Assembly: GCA_021641225.1 (NCBI GenBank)
Contig: JAJWXI010000096.1
Coordinates: 1-6,562, forward strand
Source: Collinsella aerofaciens
GTDB lineage: Bacteria > Actinomycetota > Coriobacteriia > Coriobacteriales > Coriobacteriaceae
DNA length: 6,562 nucleotides
Direction: 5' to 3'
Part shown: positions 1 to 5,648 of the stretch, piece by piece
Layout: the number at the start of each line of letters is the position of its first letter
Numbering within the stretch: position 1 is the stretch's first letter
Program-made: the position numbers and the translations under genes
The notes under the pieces: model-generated
What the model was told of the DNA's origin: nothing
What the model saw: only the letters and a program-made list of their open reading frames with translations
Databases searched by the model: none

Positions 1-575
1 AACAGCTCTTGAGCATAGTGCGCGACCGCGACTACTTTGTGCTGACCACAAACGTGGACCATTGTTTCCAGCGCGCCGGCTTTGATAAGCAGCGGCTCTT
101 TTACACGCAGGGCGACTACGGGCTGTTCCAGTGCAGCAAGCCCTGCTGCCAGGAGACATGGGACAACGAAGAGCTCGTACGCCATATGGTCGCCGACCAA
201 CAGGACCTGCGTATCCCGTCTTCGCTTGTGCCCCATTGCCCTCACTGTGGCGCCCCGCTTACGATGAACCTGCGCGCCGACGATACGTTTGTGCAGGATA
301 AGGGATGGTACACTGCGGCCAATCGCTACCAGGATTTCCTGCGCCGTCACAGCAATATGCGCATTCTGTTCTTGGAGCTTGGCGTAGGCGGCAACACGCC
401 CGTCATCATCAAGTATCCGTTTTGGCAGATGACAGCCAAAAACGAACGCGCCACGTACGCGTGCGTTAACCTTGGCGAGGCAGTCGCTCCGGCAGAAATC
501 GCCAATCGCAGCATTCTGATCGACGCCGATGCGGAGCTCGCATTGAACGCGCTTGCTATCAAAAGCGTCCGATAG
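1..575 (+). CDS. SirTM-type sirtuin (Sir2 family), C-terminal part, 5' truncated
   Basis: Sir2-family NAD-dependent protein-modifying enzyme. The reading frame is open to the left edge, so the start and the N-terminal NAD-binding Gly-rich segment lie outside; the TTG at 9 is internal. Numbering from that TTG, residues 13-18 (TTNVDH) match the sirtuin QN-I-D region. Four cysteines form the zinc ribbon: C42 and C46, then C77 and C80 in HCPHCG. Residues 106-126 carry a GVGGNTP...KYPFW segment that replaces the canonical GTSL motif and is typical of class M sirtuins. The catalytic His of deacetylating sirtuins falls at Q34 in TQGDYG. Known family members with this change are ADP-ribosyltransferases that act on a lipoylated GcvH-like carrier and sit beside macrodomain and lipoate-ligase genes; none of those partners is visible here. 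The gene ends at TAG 573-575 and is convergent with the dihydrouridine synthase. The sirtuin call is firm; the ADP-ribosylation role is inferred. Confidence 0.87.
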   Translation, partial: QLLSIVRDRDYFVLTTNVDHCFQRAGFDKQRLFYTQGDYGLFQCSKPCCQETWDNEELVRHMVADQQDLRIPSSLVPHCPHCGAPLTMNLRADDTFVQDKGWYTAANRYQDFLRRHSNMRILFLELGVGGNTPVIIKYPFWQMTAKNERATYACVNLGEAVAPAEIANRSILIDADAELALNALAIKSVR

Positions 576-655
576 CGAGGGGCGCCACAACCCTAGTCAT
601 CGGGGGCGTTCTTAAACGACCAGTTGTTTGGGGCGGTCTTCACTATAGAGCGAAA

Positions 656-729
656 AGGACTGTCCCAAACTGCCGGCCTTTGGGGACTGTCCCCAGGTGA
701 CGGCACAATAGGAACGTCCCTAAGTGCCG
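656..729. repeat. Three degenerate copies of a GGGACTGTCCC-type repeat
   Basis: Three related units of about 20 bases lie at roughly 27-base steps: 656-676, 682-703 and 710-729. Each has a GG(G)AC-GTCCC core followed after a few bases by a TG(C/A)CG(G) tail. The middle unit contains a perfect inverted repeat, GGGGAC-T-GTCCCC at 682-694. The array fills the gap between the converging sirtuin and dihydrouridine synthase genes. It resembles REP-like elements that I recall as frequent in Collinsella intergenic DNA; that link is from memory, not computed. It might act as a bidirectional transcription-stop or mRNA-end hairpin, but no T-run follows, so a standard intrinsic terminator is not supported. 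Confidence 0.65.
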
Positions 730-744
730 CAATCCAATGACTAA

Positions 745-1698
745 CTAGCCGTGGAAGCAGGCTGTGGGTGCGAGCGGTTGCTCGTGGAAGACGCGGTCGA
801 CGGCGGCGCGGTATTCGTCGACCTTCTTGGTCTTGCGCACGAGTTTATGGACGGTGGCGGGGTCGGCGAAGGCGCATTTGGCGTAGAACCACCACTCCTT
901 CATGCGAAAGACCGCATTGCCCCCAATCTCGTCCGCATAGGCAGCAAACAGCATGTCATGGAAACGCTGCAGCTCGGCAACGGTAGCGGCAGGGCCGCCG
1001 TTGACCATGCGGGCCAGCGCGGGATTCGCGAGCAAACCGCGCCCCAACATCACGTGACGCGTACCGGGATAGGCCGCCACCAGCGCGTTCATGTCCTCGA
1101 GGTCAAAAATGTCACCGTTATAGGCTACCGGGAACGGCGCTCGCTCCAACGTCTTGCCGTAGAACTCCTGACGCGGCGAGCCCGTATAGCGGTCCTTCTG
1201 CACACGCGGATGCACGATGAGCTCTGCCAGCGGCATATGACAATAGAGGTCGAGCACGCGCTCGTACTCGTCGTCGCTCTCGAGCCCCAACCTGGTCTTT
1301 ACCGATACCGGCAGCGGCGAGCGCTCGCACACATCACCCAAGAACACCTCGAGTTCATCCAAGTTACGCAGGAAGCCCGAGCCCTTGCCCTTGGCAACGA
1401 CCGTTCCCGAGGGGCAGCCCAAGTTGAGGTTGACCTCACGGTAACCCATATCGGCAAGCACCTGCGCCGCCCACACAAACTCGTCCGCGTTTTTGGACAT
1501 AAGCTGGGGCACCACGTTGAGCCCCTGGTTGTTGGCCGGATCGACCTCCTTAAACGCCTTGCCGCCAAAGCGGTTGCCCACCCGCGGCGGCGGTAAAAAC
1601 GGCGTGTAATAGCAGTCAAGCGCACCAAAGCACTCCGCATGCACACGACGGAACACATGCCCGGTGATCCCCTCCATGGGGGCCAGCGATAGAATCAT
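745..1698 (-). CDS. tRNA-dihydrouridine synthase (Dus family)
   Basis: FMN-dependent cytoplasmic enzyme that reduces specific uridines in the D-loop or neighbouring positions of tRNA to dihydrouridine using NADPH. The 317-residue product has the expected family length. Visible motifs are APMEGIT at residues 6-12, the active-site NLGCPSGTV with catalytic Cys95, VKTRLG near 133-138 (flavin-contacting Lys), HPRVQKDRYTG near 163-173 with His163, NGDI near 194-197, and a phosphate-binding LGRGLLANP near 218-226. I chose ATG 1698 because a weak GAAAG (1712-1708) lies 9 bases upstream; ATG 1704 and TTG 1707 are in frame and cannot be excluded. It follows the LysR gene on the same strand after a gap of about 44 bases that contains a repeat unit, so co-transcription is possible but unproven. 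The DusA, DusB or DusC subtype, and hence the target uridine, cannot be assigned by eye. Nothing looks broken. Confidence 0.93.
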   Translation of the reverse strand: MILSLAPMEGITGHVFRRVHAECFGALDCYYTPFLPPPRVGNRFGGKAFKEVDPANNQGLNVVPQLMSKNADEFVWAAQVLADMGYREVNLNLGCPSGTVVAKGKGSGFLRNLDELEVFLGDVCERSPLPVSVKTRLGLESDDEYERVLDLYCHMPLAELIVHPRVQKDRYTGSPRQEFYGKTLERAPFPVAYNGDIFDLEDMNALVAAYPGTRHVMLGRGLLANPALARMVNGGPAATVAELQRFHDMLFAAYADEIGGNAVFRMKEWWFYAKCAFADPATVHKLVRKTKKVDEYRAAVDRVFHEQPLAPTACFHG

Positions 1699-1726
1699 CA
1701 ACATCAACTTTCAGATCAATGCGGCA

Positions 1727-1748
1727 AAGGGGCTGTCCCTTGTCACGC
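1727..1748. repeat. Fourth copy of the GGGACTGTCCC-type repeat, overlapping a stop codon
   Basis: A single unit with core GGGGCTGTCCC (1729-1739) and tail GTCACG resembles the three units at 656-729. It can fold as AAGGGG-ctg-TCCCTT at 1727-1741 (six pairs including one G-T, three-base loop). It lies in the short gap between the LysR and dihydrouridine synthase genes, and the LysR stop codon (complement of 1743-1745) sits inside its tail. No T-run follows on either strand, so I do not call it an intrinsic terminator. An mRNA processing or stability role is conceivable. Confidence 0.5.
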
Positions 1749-2621
1749 GTTTAGGCGGTTCAGCAGCTCTTCGCAGGCGCGCGAACGCAGGCGGTACTTT
1801 TTCCATACCAAGAAAGACGCGATCTCGATGGCCGGCTCGAGCGGTACAAATCGTATATCAGAACTCGCATCAACTTGCAGCAGATGATCGATGCCCATGG
1901 CGCATGCCGTCCCCGAGCGGATGAGATGCGATGCGTTGCCGATCAGGTCAAAATGCCCCACTACGTTGAGCGCTTCGGGGTCGAGCGCCCCGCCCGACCA
2001 CGTCACCAGGTCGATTGCCTTGTTCGATGTGCGCGAACTCAACAACAGCGGCATCACCGCCAGATCTGCAGGGGTTAGCGCGTCGAGTGACCCCCACGGC
2101 CCATCGCTTGCCACGGCAACGCCCACGCGGTCGGCCTGCGGCATGCGAATCCACTCGTATTTGTCCAGGTTAACCGGCTCCAGTAGCAGGGCAAAGTCCA
2201 GTAGGCCTCGCTCCAAACGTTCCTCGGCAGCGTCGGCATTGCCCGTGTAGAGCTCAATCGTCACGGCGCGATAATCGCGATGCAGCTCGGCAAACGTATC
2301 CAGCACATAGCGCATGGCCTGCGTTTCTCCCGCGCCGATGCGTATATTGCCGGCGATGCCGAGCTCTTGGTCACTCATCTCGGATTCGGTCTGCTCCACC
2401 AGCGCCAGAATTTCCTCGGCGCGTTGGCGCAGACGCATGCCGTCCCCCGTGAGCACACATGACCGATTGGTCCGCTCAAACAGCTCGACACCCAGCTCGC
2501 GCTCCAAGTCTGCAATCTGGCGCGACAGCGTAGGCTGCGTCACGTGCAGCACGTTGGCCGCCTCGGTCATGTTCTCCTCGCGCGCCACCGCCAAAAAATA
2601 GCGTAGGGTTCGCAGTTCCAT
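1743..2621 (-). CDS. LysR-type transcriptional regulator
   Basis: DNA-binding regulator of 292 residues, normal for the LysR family. Residues 1-60 form the winged helix-turn-helix, with the family signature AANVLHVTQPTLSRQIADLE at 21-40 and LGVELFER at 43-50. A linker helix spans about 60-88, and the periplasmic-binding-protein-like effector domain about 91-292 (it opens with GNIRIGAGE). ATG 2621 is the start because GGAG (2631-2628, read on the - strand) lies 6 bases before it; a TTG at 2633 would leave no such site. It is transcribed away from aldo/keto reductase 1 across a 140-base gap, the classic arrangement in which a LysR protein controls both itself and the divergent operon. Family members usually bind a small effector related to the target pathway. 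The effector is unknown; the two reductases suggest a carbonyl, quinone or aromatic compound, which is inference. Confidence 0.94.
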   Translation of the reverse strand: MELRTLRYFLAVAREENMTEAANVLHVTQPTLSRQIADLERELGVELFERTNRSCVLTGDGMRLRQRAEEILALVEQTESEMSDQELGIAGNIRIGAGETQAMRYVLDTFAELHRDYRAVTIELYTGNADAAEERLERGLLDFALLLEPVNLDKYEWIRMPQADRVGVAVASDGPWGSLDALTPADLAVMPLLLSSRTSNKAIDLVTWSGGALDPEALNVVGHFDLIGNASHLIRSGTACAMGIDHLLQVDASSDIRFVPLEPAIEIASFLVWKKYRLRSRACEELLNRLNA

Positions 2622-2627
2622 TGCAGT

Positions 2628-2631
2628 CTCC
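2628..2631 (-). promoter_or_regulatory. Ribosome binding site of the LysR gene
   Basis: GGAG on the - strand lies 6 bases before ATG 2621. It decides between this start and the in-frame TTG 2633, which would be upstream of the site. Confidence 0.7.
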
Positions 2632-2751
2632 AAATCCGCTCGTTTCGTCTCAGCAGTTTACCATTCATATTCCGTATATCCAGCTAGTCTTTATAAGCAA
2701 TATACATTCCCAGCGCCCCGGCATACGCTATAGCCATCCCCTAGAGAAGAT

Positions 2752-2755
2752 GGAG
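2752..2755 (+). promoter_or_regulatory. Ribosome binding site of aldo/keto reductase 1
   Basis: GGAG lies 6 bases before ATG 2762. It overlaps the in-frame ATG at 2750, and so argues that 2762 rather than 2750 or any earlier codon is the true start. Confidence 0.7.
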
Positions 2756-2761
2756 CGCGTT

Positions 2762-3781
2762 ATGCAATACACCACCCTCGGACATTCCAATATCAAGATT
2801 TCCAAACTCTGCCTGGGTGGCATGAGCTTTGGCGAGGCCAGCCCCGACTTTCACCAGTGGACTATCGGCCCCGACGAGACCCGCGCCGTCATCAAGCGCG
2901 CAATCGACGCCGGCGTCAACTTTATCGACACCGCCAACTGCTACAGCTTTGGCACGAGCGAGGAGTACATCGGCGCCGCGCTGCGCGAGCTGGGCATCGC
3001 GCGCGAGGATGTCGTCCTTGCCAGCAAGGTGCACTTTAACGAAGGCGGCCTTTCCGCCGCAGCTATCAAGCGCGAGATCGAAGGTTCGCTCAAGCGCCTG
3101 GGCACCGACTACCTGGATCTCTACATCATTCACCGCTTCGATTACGACGTGCCCATGGAGGAGACCATGGAGGCACTCAACGACCTGGTGCGCGAGGGCA
3201 AGGTCCGCGCGCTCGGCGCCAGCGCCATGTACGCCTACCAGCTGCATAACCTGCAGATCATCGCCGAGCAAAATGGCTGGACCAAGTTCACGAGCATGCA
3301 GTGCCACTACAACCTGCTCTACCGCGAGGACGAGCGCGAGATGATTCCCGTGTGCCGCCAGTACAACATGGCCATCACGCCGTACAGCCCCATGGCATCC
3401 GGCCACCTGTGCCGCCCCACGTGGGAGAGCACCAGCACCCGTGGCACCACCGACAAGACCATGGTCAACAAGTACGATCACGATCGCGCCATCGATATGC
3501 CCATCGTTGAGCGCGTGGCCAAGGTCGCGGCGGACCACGGCGTGCCGATGTCGCAGGTCGCACTCGCATGGCACTGGGCGCGCGGCGTCGAGGCCCCCAT
3601 CGTGGGCTGCTCCAAGCCCGAGCGCGTCGACGACGCCGTTGCGGCACTTGGTCTGACCCTCTCCCCCGCCGAGGTCGACTTCCTCGAGGAGCTCTACCAG
3701 CCGCACGCGCTCGTGGGGCCCAAGGGTCGCCCGGGCGAGAAGGCACTCGCCGGCACTACCAAGGTCAAGACATCCCGCTAG
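2762..3781 (+). CDS. Aldo/keto reductase 1
   Basis: Soluble NAD(P)H-dependent (beta/alpha)8-barrel oxidoreductase of 339 residues that reduces an aldehyde or ketone to an alcohol. The catalytic tetrad is complete: Asp56 and Tyr61 (FIDTANCYSFG), Lys89 (VVLASKVH) and His124 (LDLYIIHRFD). The N-terminal start MQYTTLG...LCLGGMSFG and the segment QCHYNLLYREDEREMIPVC (180-198) match the longer bacterial group of AKRs that includes E. coli YajO- and YghZ-like proteins. IVGCSKPERVDDA (280-292) is the cofactor-phosphate binding region. The open frame extends back to 2621, but ATG 2762 with its GGAG is the start that fits family homology. It is the first gene of the probable five-gene operon and is divergent from the LysR gene. 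The substrate cannot be deduced; such enzymes act on methylglyoxal, xenobiotic carbonyls, sugars or quinones. Confidence 0.94.
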   Translation: MQYTTLGHSNIKISKLCLGGMSFGEASPDFHQWTIGPDETRAVIKRAIDAGVNFIDTANCYSFGTSEEYIGAALRELGIAREDVVLASKVHFNEGGLSAAAIKREIEGSLKRLGTDYLDLYIIHRFDYDVPMEETMEALNDLVREGKVRALGASAMYAYQLHNLQIIAEQNGWTKFTSMQCHYNLLYREDEREMIPVCRQYNMAITPYSPMASGHLCRPTWESTSTRGTTDKTMVNKYDHDRAIDMPIVERVAKVAADHGVPMSQVALAWHWARGVEAPIVGCSKPERVDDAVAALGLTLSPAEVDFLEELYQPHALVGPKGRPGEKALAGTTKVKTSR

Positions 3782-3790
3782 GCACCAAAC

Positions 3791-4006
3791 ATGGATGCAA
3801 AGACCCTGGAAGCCCTACACGATGCCGGCTGTTGTGACGGACTCATCTCCGAACTCGACAGCCTGCCGAGCACTTGTGCTCGCATATGCCGGCTCAAGCG
3901 CTACCGGCGCGACCTGCTCGACCGCATGCACGACGAGCAGCGCAAGCTCGAAACCCTCGATTACCTCATCTACATATTGCAAGAAGAATGCAAGGCAAAG
4001 GAGTAA
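3791..4006 (+). CDS. Small hypothetical protein, 71 residues, helical, Cys- and Arg-rich
   Basis: I do not recognise a named family. ATG 3791 starts 9 bases after the reductase stop, with only a weak AGG near the preceding TAG. The TAA at 4004-4006 directly follows the strong ribosome binding site of the next gene, so translation is probably coupled. The protein has no signal peptide or membrane span. A short N-terminal helix (about 2-22) holds a CC pair at 14-15. Further cysteines are at 29, 33 and 67, with C29-x3-C33 just before an Arg/Lys-rich stretch (31-45). Residues 40-66 are predicted to form an amphipathic helix with regular Leu and Ile (LETLDYLIYILQEE), reminiscent of the C-terminal dimerisation helix of MerR-type regulators, but there is no helix-turn-helix. 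It may be an oligomerising accessory or metal- or redox-sensing protein; this is speculation. Codon use and close packing between real genes support it being a gene. Confidence 0.8.
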   Translation: MDAKTLEALHDAGCCDGLISELDSLPSTCARICRLKRYRRDLLDRMHDEQRKLETLDYLIYILQEECKAKE

Positions 4007-4009
4007 CCC

Positions 4010-4762
4010 ATGACTGTAAAACAAACCGCAGGGCACGACGCTCTGGGCGAGTTTGCCCCCGAGTTCGCGTACCTCAACGACGACGTTCTCTTTGGTGAAG
4101 TATGGAGCCGCGAGGCACAGCTGCCGCTCAAGCTGCGTAGCATCGTTACCGTGAGCACCCTGATCGGCAAGGGCATTACGGATAGCTCGCTCAAGTACCA
4201 CCTTGCAAGCGCCCGCCAAAACGGCGTGACGCGCGAGGAGATGGCCGAGATTCTGACGCATGCCGCCTTCTATGCCGGCTGGCCCAACGCCTGGGCGGCC
4301 TTCAACATGGCAAAGGAAGTTTATGCCGACGATACCGCGCGTACCGACGGTCACGGCGGCTTCTTTGGACTCGGCGAGCCCAACGTGGCCTTTGGCAAGT
4401 ATTTCATCGGTCAGAGCTATCTTAAGGCGCTCACGGACCCCGACGACTACCTGCCCATCCACAACGTTACGTTTGAGCCGCGTTGCCGCAATAACTGGCA
4501 TATCCACCACGCAAGCAAGGGTGGTGGCCAAGTGCTGGTCTGCGTTGAGGGCGAGGGTTGGTACCAGGAAGAGGGCAAGCCCGCACAGCGTCTGCACCCC
4601 GGCGACATCGTCAGGATCCCGGCAAACATCAAGCACTGGCATGGCGCCGCAGCCGACTGCTGGTTTAGCCACCTGGCCTTCGAGTTCCCGGGCGAAGACA
4701 CCAGCAATGAGTGGCTCGAGCCCGTGGACGACGAAGCCTACAACGCATTAGACAATCACTAG
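4010..4762 (+). CDS. Carboxymuconolactone decarboxylase-like / cupin fusion protein
   Basis: A 250-residue two-domain cytoplasmic protein. Residues about 10-108 form an all-helical carboxymuconolactone decarboxylase (CMD)-like domain, with KLRSIVTVSTLIGKG (41-55), LKYHLASARQNGVTREEMAE (61-80) and the family's ILTHAAFYAGWPNA (81-94). It has no cysteine, so the AhpD-type CxxC peroxidase chemistry is absent. Residues about 124-230 form a cupin barrel: HIHH at 164-167, GGGQVLVCVEGEGWYQEEG at 171-189, and PGDIVRIPANIKHWHG at 197-212. His164, His166 and His209 can bind a metal; the usual Glu ligand is not at its standard spacing and Gln174 may take its place. AAAGGAG (3997-4003) gives a strong ribosome site 6 bases before ATG 4010. 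Similar fusions are commonly annotated near aldo/keto reductases and LysR regulators, but their reaction is not established to my knowledge. Genuine lactone decarboxylation is unproven here; binding or rearranging a carbonyl or lactone compound is a reasonable guess. Confidence 0.92.
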   Translation: MTVKQTAGHDALGEFAPEFAYLNDDVLFGEVWSREAQLPLKLRSIVTVSTLIGKGITDSSLKYHLASARQNGVTREEMAEILTHAAFYAGWPNAWAAFNMAKEVYADDTARTDGHGGFFGLGEPNVAFGKYFIGQSYLKALTDPDDYLPIHNVTFEPRCRNNWHIHHASKGGGQVLVCVEGEGWYQEEGKPAQRLHPGDIVRIPANIKHWHGAAADCWFSHLAFEFPGEDTSNEWLEPVDDEAYNALDNH

Positions 4763-4774
4763 AAAGGAACCGAC

Positions 4775-5623
4775 ATGGACTACGTGACACTTAACAACGA
4801 CGTCAAGATGCCGCAGGTTGGCCTGGGCACGTACCTGCTTTCGCCCGACGACACGCAGCCGTCCGTCACCTACGCTCTGGACAACGGCTACGAGCTCATC
4901 GACACCGCTAACGCCTACGTCAACGAGCGCGCCGTAGGCCGCGGCATGCGCGACTCCAGCCGCTCTCGCGAGCAAATCTTCCTCGAGACCAAACTCTGGC
5001 CGTGCTTCTATGAGTCCGACACCGCCGTGGACGAGACTCTTGAGCGCCTGGGCTGCGATTACATCGACCTCATGATCCTGCACCAGCCCGCCGGCGATTA
5101 CGTTGCCGGCTACGCTAAGCTCGAGGCTGCCTACAAGGCAGGCAAGCTGCGCTCTATTGGCATCTCCAACTTCAACCAGAATGAGATCGAGAACCTGCTC
5201 GCTCACTGCGAGGTTACACCCGCGCTTATCCAGGTGGAGTGCCACCCCTACTTCCCGCAGACCGAGCTCAAGGCGCTACTGGACAAGTGCGGCATCGTGC
5301 TCCAGGCTTGGTACCCGCTCGGCGGCCGCGACAACAAGGTCCTCCTCGAGGAGCCCATCGTTCGCGAGCTTGCCGCCAAGTACGGCAAGACCCCGGCCCA
5401 GGTTATCATGCGCTGGCATGTCCAACAGGGCAATGTCGTAATCCCCGGCTCCAAGACGCCGTCGCACATCGCCGACAACATCAACATCTTCGACTTTGAA
5501 CTCACCGACGAGGACATGGCGCAGATGGCAACCCTCGATCACGGCAAGCCCTTCTACGAGCGCACGGCCGAGAAGCTCGCGTTCTACAGCACCTGGCACC
5601 CCGACGTCGAAGGCCAGAAATAA
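4775..5623 (+). CDS. Aldo/keto reductase 2 (diketogluconate reductase-like group)
   Basis: NADPH-dependent (beta/alpha)8-barrel reductase of 282 residues, the usual size of the shorter bacterial AKR group that includes 2,5-diketo-D-gluconate and methylglyoxal reductases. The catalytic tetrad is intact: Asp43 and Tyr48 (LIDTANAYVNE), Lys73 (FLETKLW) and His103 (DLMILHQP). Further signatures are GISNF (128-132), the ALIQVECHPYFPQ segment, and the C-terminal IPGSKTPSHIADN that binds the adenosine phosphate of NADPH. The first residues VTLNNDVKMPQVGLGTY are a typical family start. GAAAGGA (4762-4768) lies 6 bases before ATG 4775, overlapping the stop of the CMD/cupin gene, which suggests coupled translation. 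It differs clearly in length and motif spacing from reductase 1, so the pair is not a recent duplication. The substrate is unknown; acting on the same compound or its intermediate is inferred only from the shared operon. Confidence 0.95.
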   Translation: MDYVTLNNDVKMPQVGLGTYLLSPDDTQPSVTYALDNGYELIDTANAYVNERAVGRGMRDSSRSREQIFLETKLWPCFYESDTAVDETLERLGCDYIDLMILHQPAGDYVAGYAKLEAAYKAGKLRSIGISNFNQNEIENLLAHCEVTPALIQVECHPYFPQTELKALLDKCGIVLQAWYPLGGRDNKVLLEEPIVRELAAKYGKTPAQVIMRWHVQQGNVVIPGSKTPSHIADNINIFDFELTDEDMAQMATLDHGKPFYERTAEKLAFYSTWHPDVEGQK

Positions 5624-5626
5624 ATA

Positions 5627-5633
5627 GGGAGGG
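5627..5633 (+). promoter_or_regulatory. Strong but distant ribosome binding site before the MATE gene
   Basis: GGGAGGG is the only good Shine-Dalgarno match in the gap, yet it ends 15 bases before ATG 5649, more than the usual 5-10. No in-frame ATG, GTG or TTG lies closer to it. Either translation initiates with a long spacer or the RNA between is structured. Confidence 0.45.
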
Positions 5634-5648
5634 CACAAGCAAACTCTC

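Larger units (their letters stand above)
2622..2761. promoter_or_regulatory. Divergent control region between lysR and the reductase operon
   Basis: This 140-base gap is visibly A+T-richer in 2650-2710 than its surroundings and must hold promoters for both directions. On the - strand, TTGCTT (2700-2695) and TATACG (2678-2673) are separated by 16 bases and form a plausible promoter for the LysR gene. On the + strand, TATAAG (2692-2697) and TATACA (2701-2706) are possible -10 boxes, but neither has a good -35. An inverted pair GTATAT (2674-2679) and ATATAC (2700-2705), 20 bases apart, overlaps the - strand promoter and is a candidate operator. GCTATAGC (2727-2734) is an 8-base palindrome nearer to the + strand gene. 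The location is strong evidence; the exact sites are guesses. Confidence 0.5.

Noticed and set aside
9..11. TTG at 9 as the start of the sirtuin gene
   Set aside because: The frame is open upstream to the window edge, and a sirtuin needs its N-terminal NAD-binding region, so the gene begins outside the window.
576..655. Intrinsic terminator after the sirtuin gene
   Set aside because: Only weak 4-5 base pairings (for example GACC with GGTC at 618-638) and no following T-run.
656..729. Possible CRISPR array
   Set aside because: Only three imperfect units of about 20 bases, with gaps of 5-6 bases that are too short for spacers, and no cas genes.
751..1596. Long + strand open frame of 281 codons opposite the dihydrouridine synthase gene
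   Set aside because: It is antisense to a gene with complete Dus motifs, and its protein has no recognisable domain. G+C-rich third positions commonly leave such shadow frames open.
2621..2761. N-terminal extension of aldo/keto reductase 1 back to 2621
   Set aside because: The extra residues do not look like AKR sequence, the codons fall in the A+T-rich control region, and GGAG sits at the proper distance from ATG 2762.
2741..3706. Long - strand open frame of 321 codons opposite aldo/keto reductase 1
   Set aside because: Antisense shadow of a gene with an intact catalytic tetrad; its Ala/Val/His/Gly-rich composition has no family resemblance.
3815..4672. Long - strand open frame of 285 codons opposite the small protein and CMD/cupin gene
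   Set aside because: It spans two well-supported + strand genes and has no ribosome site or domain that I recognise.
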